Below, in pieces: positions 1 through 4,624 of a DNA stretch of 8,600 nucleotides. The number at the start of each line of letters is the position of its first letter. The stretch's first letter is position 1. Source of the DNA: Chitinophagales bacterium (lineage in GTDB: Bacteria > Bacteroidota > Bacteroidia > Chitinophagales > JADIYW01); the NCBI GenBank assembly GCA_020848315.1, contig JADLAH010000221.1:1-8600 (forward strand). The letters are read 5' to 3'. The position numbers and the translations under genes were made by a program. The notes below the pieces were generated by a model. The model was not told the DNA's origin and searched no databases. It worked only from the letters and a program-made list of their open reading frames with translations.

Positions 1-137
1 CGCTGTTGTTCTTTAGGTAATTTTCCGGCGGTAATACTGATGAAAATGATATTGTCCACACCAAGAACAATTTCCATGAAGGTGAGTGTGAAAATACTGA
101 CCCAGGTAGCGGTTTCCAAAAAGAGAGAGAAGTCCAT
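1..137 (-). CDS. TerC-family integral membrane protein, N-terminal fragment (runs off the window)
   Basis: Only the first 45 codons are present; the gene continues beyond position 1. The protein begins [18 protein letters not shown] and continues into [15 protein letters not shown] and [10 protein letters not shown]. The block E-I-V-L-G-[VI]-D-N-I-I-F-I-S is the hallmark of the first membrane helix of TerC/Alx/YkoY-type proteins. That family is linked to tellurite resistance and, in several bacteria, to manganese export; its acidic and polar residues inside the helix (Glu and Asp-Asn here) are conserved. The start at 137 fits because the family begins a few residues before this helix and because a -7-like promoter box lies 23 bases upstream. 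The family call is secure from the motif. The substrate cannot be judged from a fragment. Confidence 0.88.
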   Translation of the reverse strand, partial: MDFSLFLETATWVSIFTLTFMEIVLGVDNIIFISITAGKLPKEQQ

Positions 138-159
138 TGCTATAGAGATTTATAAGAGG

Positions 160-167
160 CAAATATA
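160..167 (-). promoter_or_regulatory. Putative -7 promoter box of the TerC-family gene
   Basis: Read on the minus strand this is TATATTTG, an exact match to the Bacteroidota -7 consensus TAnnTTTG. It lies 23 bases before the ATG at 137, which would give a leader of roughly 15 bases, as is common in this phylum. No convincing -33 TTG/TTTG box is seen at the expected spacing, so the call rests on one element and its position. Confidence 0.45.
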
Positions 168-263
168 CGGAATGTCGCATATAAATCTGCTATGCCCGAT
201 GAAAACACACCAAATTACTGTTCCGATACTTTGCATCGGCTGACAGACATCTTCAGCAACTAT

Positions 264-359
264 TTATTTGCCCAGCAGACTCAGCAAGAGAATCAGCAGC
301 AGAATAATGGAATACTGTACAGTCTGCACCTCTTCGACAGTTGGCACATGCTTTTTCAT
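264..359 (-). CDS. Possible 31-aa single-helix membrane protein
   Basis: A 31-codon minus-strand ORF begins MKKHVPTVEEVQTVQY and ends with the hydrophobic stretch SIILLLILLLSLLG followed by Lys and TAA. The layout is that of a small tail-anchored or N-in membrane peptide: a charged, soluble 14-16-residue head, then one short Leu/Ile-rich helix reaching almost to the C-terminus. It starts with ATG in the spacer between the LpxH-like gene and the TerC-family gene, all on the same strand. The ATG is preceded by a purine-ending leader (ACAAGG) but no clear promoter box. I do not recognise a family. Small membrane subunits and regulators look like this, but a chance ORF in an AT-rich spacer is also possible. 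The polar-to-hydrophobic organisation is the main argument that it is real. Confidence 0.35.
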   Translation of the reverse strand: MKKHVPTVEEVQTVQYSIILLLILLLSLLGK

Positions 360-432
360 CCTTGTATTTTATGGTTTGATTTCAATTTACACCAAAAAAC
401 ACAAAGTGTCAATATATAATTTTAATGAAATC

Positions 433-448
433 ATCCACGATTGTGGAT
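433..448 (-). terminator. Short hairpin just after the LpxH-like gene
   Basis: A perfect 6-bp inverted repeat, ATCCAC and GTGGAT, is separated by 4 bases. It begins 3 bases after the stop codon of the phosphoesterase. On the minus strand it is followed by a T-rich but interrupted stretch (GATTTCATT). It could be a weak intrinsic terminator or an mRNA 3' end-protecting hairpin. The stem is short and the U-tract imperfect. Confidence 0.35.
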
Positions 449-451
449 AGC

Positions 452-1234
452 TTATGTGCGGTTGATACCTTTAAAACGCAAATCATGCTGATAGTAAAAA
501 ATATCCCAGGCGCCGTTTGCGTATTCCAGCGCCGTCAGATTTTCCAGCCAATCGCCGCTGTTCAGATAGGTGGCACTGCCTTTATCGCTGTTCACCACAC
601 GCATCTGCGGTTTGTGTATGTGTCCGCAGATGATGTAATCATACCCCTGTTCAATGCCGATTTCACAGGCCACACTTTCAAAATCCTGTACATTGCTTTT
701 CACGATAGTTTTCACCTTATCTCTCACATATTTGGAAATCAGAATATCCTCTTTGCCATACTTTCTGCGCACGGAGTTAACCAGCCGGTTGGCTTCAAAG
801 ATGGTATCATAGGTTCTGCCTCCGAGTTTGGCGAGCCAGCGCGCGCTGCCACCAACGGAGAGGTCGTATTTGTCGCCGTGAAAAATCCAGTGCTTTTTAC
901 CATCAATATGCAACACTATTTCGTCGCGCAATTGCAGCGTATCAAACTTATAACCGGAAAAATGGCGCATGTCATCATCGTGATTGCCGGTAAGATAGTA
1001 GACCGGCACTCCCTGACGGGCGTAATCGAGTACCAGAAAAATATTTTCAATATGCTCTTGCGGGAAATATCCGGCTCCGAAATTCCAGATGTCCAGCCAG
1101 TCGCCGTTGATAATTAATATAGTCGGATCAATGCTGCGCAGATAGTGGTTGAGCTCCGCGGCATGGCAAGCCCTCGTTCCGAGATGGATATCGGAAATAA
1201 TGCAAATATCTATTTTTCGTCGTTCTGCCTGCAT
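452..1234 (-). CDS. LpxH-like calcineurin-type metallophosphoesterase (probable UDP-2,3-diacylglucosamine diphosphatase family)
   Basis: The 260-residue protein carries the full set of metallophosphoesterase motifs. Numbered from the chosen Met these are S-D-I-H-L-G (Asp15, His17), N-G-D-W-L-D (Asp45, Asp48), G-N-H-D (Asn84, His85, Asp86), H-G-D-K-Y-D (His119) and C-G-H-I-H-K-P (His204, His206). Together they form the dinuclear metal site. Length and motif spacing resemble the LpxH group, which hydrolyses UDP-2,3-diacylglucosamine to lipid X in lipid A synthesis on the inner face of the cytoplasmic membrane. Bacteroidota often have more than one LpxH-like paralogue, so the substrate is inferred. 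An in-frame ATG at 1273 would add 13 mostly hydrophobic residues, and another lies at 1246. I prefer 1234 because the conserved domain begins 11 residues later and a -7-like box (minus strand TATATTGG, 1249-1256) would place the transcript start downstream of the long-form start. The gene is divergent from glutamine synthetase. Confidence 0.8.
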   Translation of the reverse strand: MQAERRKIDICIISDIHLGTRACHAAELNHYLRSIDPTILIINGDWLDIWNFGAGYFPQEHIENIFLVLDYARQGVPVYYLTGNHDDDMRHFSGYKFDTLQLRDEIVLHIDGKKHWIFHGDKYDLSVGGSARWLAKLGGRTYDTIFEANRLVNSVRRKYGKEDILISKYVRDKVKTIVKSNVQDFESVACEIGIEQGYDYIICGHIHKPQMRVVNSDKGSATYLNSGDWLENLTALEYANGAWDIFYYQHDLRFKGINRT

Positions 1235-1375
1235 GGAATAATACATTCCCAATATAAGGAAAAGCACGGACAAGAAATTATTTTTTAAATTTTTTCACGA
1301 TTTGCCCATAAAACAACTCGGCAGCTTCAATTTTTTGAAAAAATTTTAGTCTTAAAATAAACTTAACGATACAAA

Positions 1376-1408
1376 TTGTGGATATTTTTGACTTATTTAC
1401 AATATTTG
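1376..1408 (+). promoter_or_regulatory. Candidate promoter of the glutamine synthetase gene
   Basis: AATATTTG at 1401-1408 matches the Bacteroidota -7 box TAnnTTTG at every fixed base but the first. A TTG lies 22 bases upstream (1376-1378), a little far for the -33 element. A second box, TATTTTTG at 1383-1390, matches the -7 consensus fully but lacks a partner at the usual distance. The resulting leader would be about 35-60 bases and is very AT-rich. Upstream, at 1329-1345, lies an A/T palindrome (AATTTTTT g AAAAAATT) in the space shared with the divergent phosphoesterase gene. Which box is used cannot be settled by eye. Confidence 0.3.
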
Positions 1409-1451
1409 TAACACAAAGCGAGAAAATTATTCACATTTAAATAATTACAAC

Positions 1452-2477
1452 ATGTCTTACGCGAAACTCGAGTACATTTGGTTAGATGGCTACAAGCCTA
1501 CTCAAAGCTTACGAAGCAAAACAAGAATTGAACACGACTTCTCCGGCAAACTGGAAGATTGCCCGATGTGGTGCTTTGACGGTTCTTCTACCGAACAGGC
1601 ACCCGGCGGCTCCTCCGACTGCCTCCTGAAACCGGTGTTCATCTGCCCTGACCCGGCACGCAAGTTCGGTTATCTGGTTATGTGCGAAGTATTGTCTCCG
1701 GACGGCACACCGCATGAATCTAACGGACGCGCCACTATCGATGATGATGACAATGATTTCTGGTTCGGTTTCGAGCAGGAGTATTTCATCTGGGATCTGA
1801 AAAAAGACAAACCTATCGGTTGGGGCGACTTCACGCCAAGCGGGGAGCCTGGTCCGCAAGGTCCTTACTACTGCTCTGTAGGTGCAGGAAAAGCAGTAGG
1901 TCGCTACATCGTGGAAGAACACCTGGATCTTTGTCTGGAAGCAGGACTGAATGTAGAAGGTATCAACTCTGAAGTAGCTATCGGTCAGTGGGAATTTCAG
2001 GTATTCTCCAAAGGCGCTAAAGCTGCCGGCGATCAAACCTGGGTGGCTCGTTACCTCATGGAGCGCGTAGCTGAAAAATATGGCTATGGCATCAACTGGC
2101 ACTGCAAACCACTGGGCGTGGAAAGCGACTGGAATGGTTCAGGCATGCATGCTAACTTCTCCAACAGCGTGCTCAGAACCTGCGGCAGCAAAGATACCTA
2201 TGAGACTATCTGCAACTCTTTCGCACCATATGTTAAAGAACATATCGATGTATATGGCGCAGACAACCACCTCCGTCTGACCGGCAAACACGAAACACAA
2301 TCTATCGACAAGTTTTCTTTCGGTGTTTCTGACCGCGGCGCATCTATCCGTATTCCGATTGCAACAGTGGAAAAAGGCTGGAAAGGCTGGTTGGAAGACC
2401 GCAGACCAAACTCTGCCGCTGACCCATACAAAGTGGCTGCCCGTATCGTAAAAACGGTGAAGACCGCACAAGTATAA
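1452..2477 (+). CDS. glnII: Glutamine synthetase, type II (eukaryote-like GSII)
   Basis: This 341-residue enzyme condenses glutamate and ammonia to glutamine using ATP, in the cytoplasm. It has the short GSII length, not the ~450-470 residues of GSI or the ~700 of GSIII. Residues 1-~90 are the beta-grasp domain, with W-x-F-D-G-S-S-T (FDGSST at 42-47). The catalytic domain follows. It contains F-G-F-E-Q-E-Y with metal-binding Glu108 and Glu110, the block V-E-G-I-N-S-E-V-A-I-G-Q-W-E-F-Q (168-183), N-G-S-G-M-H-A-N-F (228-236, His233), H-L-R-L-T-G-K-H-E-T (273-282), G-V-S-D-R-G-A-S-I-R-I-P (291-302) and E-D-R-R-P-N-S-A-A-D-P-Y (315-326). All expected active-site blocks are present and the gene looks intact. 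The ATG at 1452 is the first in frame and fits the family N-terminus. It is a single-gene unit with its own upstream spacer and a strong terminator at 2535-2565. GSII enzymes lack the GSI adenylylation site. Confidence 0.95.
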   Translation: MSYAKLEYIWLDGYKPTQSLRSKTRIEHDFSGKLEDCPMWCFDGSSTEQAPGGSSDCLLKPVFICPDPARKFGYLVMCEVLSPDGTPHESNGRATIDDDDNDFWFGFEQEYFIWDLKKDKPIGWGDFTPSGEPGPQGPYYCSVGAGKAVGRYIVEEHLDLCLEAGLNVEGINSEVAIGQWEFQVFSKGAKAAGDQTWVARYLMERVAEKYGYGINWHCKPLGVESDWNGSGMHANFSNSVLRTCGSKDTYETICNSFAPYVKEHIDVYGADNHLRLTGKHETQSIDKFSFGVSDRGASIRIPIATVEKGWKGWLEDRRPNSAADPYKVAARIVKTVKTAQV

Positions 2478-2485
2478 ATCTTTTT

Positions 2486-2531
2486 AAAGAGGAGTAGGGA
2501 TGATAAGTTGTTAATGTATGTTCTCCTCTTT
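2486..2531. repeat. Wide inverted repeat in the glutamine synthetase 3' region
   Basis: AAAGAGGAG (2486-2494) and CTCCTCTTT (2523-2531) are exact reverse complements separated by 28 bases. The structure starts 9 bases after the stop codon and sits directly in front of the terminator hairpin. In RNA it would form a 9-bp stem with a large, open loop. It could stabilise the glnII 3' end or bind a regulator. I know no named element that matches it. Confidence 0.5.
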
Positions 2532-2534
2532 ACG

Positions 2535-2565
2535 AAAAACACCCGACCAATGGTCGGGTGTTTTT
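2535..2565. terminator. Strong bidirectional intrinsic terminator between glnII and the siroheme operon
   Basis: The GC-rich core CACCCGACC pairs with GGTCGGGTG around a 3-base AAT loop. Flanking A's on the left (2535-2539) and T's on the right (2561-2566) extend the pairing to 14 bp and supply a U-tract in either direction. Rightward it ends glnII transcripts, about 60-90 bases after the stop. Leftward it ends the four-gene minus-strand operon, whose last stop is at 2588. Convergent genes sharing one hairpin is a common arrangement. Confidence 0.92.
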
Positions 2566-2587
2566 TACTTTATGGTGGGCTAATGAA

Positions 2588-3274
2588 TTATTTCAATTGC
2601 GTTTTAAAAAATTCACCCATGCGGTCGAAGGCTTTTCGCCCTTGTTCATTATTGAAAAACAAATGCGGAATGCCGTGCGGCAAGGCGTACCAATGCTCTT
2701 CGAGCTTTCCGTTGAGTTCGGAAGACAATTGTTTTACCCGCCACACCGGACACATCGGATCGACATAAGAAAAATGCCCCTGTACTTTATGATCAATCAG
2801 GCTGGAACAACTCTTCGGAATGCCGCTACCCTTTAAGCCGAAGGAATGATGGAACACCACCGGCGCCTTTACTTCCGGACGAATGGCGGCATGCAGTACA
2901 AATCCACCGGTGAGGCACTGTCCGACTACGCCGATATTGTGTTCATCCACCTGGTCGAGTTCTTTAAACTGATCCAGTATTTCGAAAAACTCGGCCAGCG
3001 GCGCATTGCCCGCAGGCTCGTTATTCCGGACGAGTGTATTGAAAAAAAACTGTACACAATATTTCTGCAAAGAAGAACCACCGCTGTATAAATCCGGGAT
3101 CAGCACATTATAATCGCCTTCTTCGCTCAGGATTTTCGCACTCTTGTGGGTCGTCGCCTGAATGCTGGTTAAATCGGGCAGAAAAATGATACCGGGTCTT
3201 ATATTGCCGGACGGCGCTTCATACAGATAAGCATCCAATGTCCTGTTCAGCAAGGGTAATTGTATTTTTTGCAT
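2588..3274 (-). CDS. Dienelactone hydrolase family alpha/beta-hydrolase
   Basis: The 228-residue cytosolic-type protein (no signal peptide) has the dienelactone hydrolase layout. An N-terminal strand block P-G-I-I-F-L-P-D (27-34) leads to V-L-I-P-D-L-Y (57-63). The nucleophile elbow is V-G-Q-C-L-T-G-G with Cys120 in place of the usual serine, followed by Asp172 (Y-V-D-P) and His204 (I-P-H-L-F-F). Cys/Asp/His is the triad of this family, and the spacing matches the usual length. The natural substrate is unknown; the family hydrolyses lactones and small esters, and many members are uncharacterised. It is the last gene of the siroheme operon, 15 bases after the preceding stop, and has no evident role in siroheme chemistry. 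It may be a passenger or a repair/detoxification enzyme. The family call is good, the function open. Confidence 0.82.
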   Translation of the reverse strand: MQKIQLPLLNRTLDAYLYEAPSGNIRPGIIFLPDLTSIQATTHKSAKILSEEGDYNVLIPDLYSGGSSLQKYCVQFFFNTLVRNNEPAGNAPLAEFFEILDQFKELDQVDEHNIGVVGQCLTGGFVLHAAIRPEVKAPVVFHHSFGLKGSGIPKSCSSLIDHKVQGHFSYVDPMCPVWRVKQLSSELNGKLEEHWYALPHGIPHLFFNNEQGRKAFDRMGEFFKTQLK

Positions 3275-3289
3275 AACTAAAAATACAGT

Positions 3290-3865
3290 TTATTTTTTAC
3301 TTAAAAAATCTTTGGTAATATCATTCAGGCGCTGCACCTTTTCTTCAAAACTGCCTTTCAGCGTGTTTCTGTAATCGTGCAGGTGAACAATCAGTTCATT
3401 GATATTTTCCGGCAGGATTTCTTCAAAAAACTCGCGCAGCCGTTTGGATAATGTCGGCGATTTCCCGTTGGTGGAAATGGCAATTTTCAAATCGCCTTTC
3501 GTGACGATACTACCGAGATAGAAATCGCACAAATCGGGCGTGTCAGCTACATTAATCAGTACTTGTTTCTCCTTAGCCGCCAGATATATCTGATGGTTCA
3601 GCGTTTTGTCAGCTGTAGCGGCAATTACCAACTGATGATGTTCCAGATCCGCGGGTTCGAATGCTTTTTCCTTCAGTTGAACAGCTGGTCGACTTTCGGC
3701 CAGCAAGCGTATCTCTTCACTGATTTCCTTTGCCACCAGCGTGATGTTGGCATTCGGCGAATTCTTCAGCATGAAAGACATTTTCTCCGTACCCACAAAA
3801 CCACCGCCCACGATGAGGATAGAAAAATTTTCTGTTTTAAGAAAGACAGGATATAATGTATTCAC
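3290..3865 (-). CDS. Precorrin-2 dehydrogenase / sirohydrochlorin ferrochelatase (CysG N-terminal or Met8 type)
   Basis: The 191-residue protein corresponds to the N-terminal half of CysG as a free-standing enzyme, like yeast Met8 or bacterial SirC-type proteins. It begins N-T-L-Y-P-V-F-L and then has the NAD-binding loop V-G-G-G-F-V-G-T-E-K (19-28). It continues with A-A-T-A-D-K-T-L-N (82-90), N-V-A-D-T-P-D-L-C-D-F (105-115, with the conserved catalytic Asp at 108), and S-T-N-G-K-S-P-T-L-S-K-R-L-R (131-144). Precorrin-2 is oxidised with NAD+ to sirohydrochlorin; members with ferrochelatase activity then insert Fe2+ to give siroheme. No separate chelatase is seen here, so the bifunctional reading is favoured but inferred. 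The start codon is GTG: no ATG lies in frame upstream, and the next in-frame Met (29) would cut off the nucleotide-binding loop. It follows the methyltransferase by 27 bases. Confidence 0.88.
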   Translation of the reverse strand: MNTLYPVFLKTENFSILIVGGGFVGTEKMSFMLKNSPNANITLVAKEISEEIRLLAESRPAVQLKEKAFEPADLEHHQLVIAATADKTLNHQIYLAAKEKQVLINVADTPDLCDFYLGSIVTKGDLKIAISTNGKSPTLSKRLREFFEEILPENINELIVHLHDYRNTLKGSFEEKVQRLNDITKDFLSKK

Positions 3866-3892
3866 AGCGCAATTTAAAAAAGAAAAAACTAT

Positions 3893-4624
3893 TTATTTCA
3901 GCAATGCGATCAGGGAACAATCTACCACTTCACCGACAATGATGATGGCGGGAGCTGTAATATTTTCTTTGGCCACTTTATCCTGAATGGTAACGAGTTG
4001 TCCGCACACTACTTTTTCATCCGGCAATGTGCCGTTTTGTATGATGGCCATCGGATATGTAGCGGGTTTGTACTTCAGGAAAACCTTCACTATCTCTGGC
4101 AACTTGCCGATTCCCATGAGGATGAACACTGTAGAGGAATACTGTGCTGCCAGTTCAATATCGTCGGATAAAGCACCGCAAGACGTGGTGCCCGTTGTCA
4201 CCCACACACTTTCCGTGATACCGCGTTTAGTCAGCGGAATTTTTCGGGAAGTAGCCAATGCGGTGGCACTCGAAATACCGGGAATAATAGCGGTCGGGAT
4301 ACCGTGCTTTTCGGCATATTCCAACTCTTCCTGTCCACGGCCGAAAATAAAAGGGTCGCCACCTTTCAGCCGCACTACCGTACCGTATCGCTGCGCATGC
4401 TCCACAATCTGCCGGTTAATTTCATCCTGTTTCATGTAGTGCGTTCCTGCTCTTTTGCCGCAGAAAACTTTCACCGCGTTAGGTGCATGTTGCAGCAATT
4501 CCTCGCTCACCAGCGCATCGTACATCACGACGTCTGCCGCCTGCAAGGCCTTCAGCCCTTTCACGGATATCAGTTCCGGATCGCCCGGCCCCGCGCCAAC
4601 GAGTATGAGTTTGGGTTCAATCAT
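3893..4624 (-). CDS. cobA: Uroporphyrinogen-III C-methyltransferase (SUMT)
   Basis: The 243-residue enzyme transfers two methyl groups from SAM to uroporphyrinogen III, giving precorrin-2, the first committed step to siroheme. Family signatures are V-G-A-G-P-G-D-P-E-L-I-S-V-K-G (9-23, SAM-binding loop), Y-D-A-L-V-S (35-40), G-K-R-A-G (56-60), L-K-G-G-D-P-F-I-F-G-R-G (86-97) and P-G-I-S-S (115-119). A closing strand, I-I-I-V-G-E-V-V, lies near the C-terminus. Length is typical of single-domain SUMT (about 240-260). Its ATG overlaps the stop codon of the reductase by one base (TAATG), which suggests translational coupling. The next gene encodes the following pathway step, which in enterobacteria is fused to this domain in CysG. 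The gene symbol follows common usage; sumT is an equivalent name. Confidence 0.94.
   Translation of the reverse strand: MIEPKLILVGAGPGDPELISVKGLKALQAADVVMYDALVSEELLQHAPNAVKVFCGKRAGTHYMKQDEINRQIVEHAQRYGTVVRLKGGDPFIFGRGQEELEYAEKHGIPTAIIPGISSATALATSRKIPLTKRGITESVWVTTGTTSCGALSDDIELAAQYSSTVFILMGIGKLPEIVKVFLKYKPATYPMAIIQNGTLPDEKVVCGQLVTIQDKVAKENITAPAIIIVGEVVDCSLIALLK

Noticed and set aside
223..239. Inverted repeat CCGAT/ATCGG with a 7-base loop, considered as a terminator after the 31-codon ORF
   Set aside because: The stem is only 5 bp and no T-tract follows on either strand.
192..450. Two overlapping plus-strand ORFs of 60-75 codons near the left end
   Set aside because: Compositions are Gln-, Ser- and His-rich without structure. 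They oppose the small minus-strand membrane ORF and have no promoter box or homology that I recognise.
425..1117. Long plus-strand ORF (230 codons) opposite the LpxH-like gene
   Set aside because: It is antisense to a gene with all five metallophosphoesterase motifs, and its translation shows no recognisable domain; it is a codon-bias shadow.
1509..2102. Minus-strand ORF of 197 codons opposite glutamine synthetase
   Set aside because: It is a shadow of the highly conserved GSII reading frame, with no promoter or domain.
3290..4624. Possible frameshifted fusion, i.e. a broken CysG gene
   Set aside because: Both proteins are complete at normal single-domain lengths, have their own starts (ATG and GTG), and lie in the order methyltransferase then dehydrogenase, the reverse of CysG domain order.
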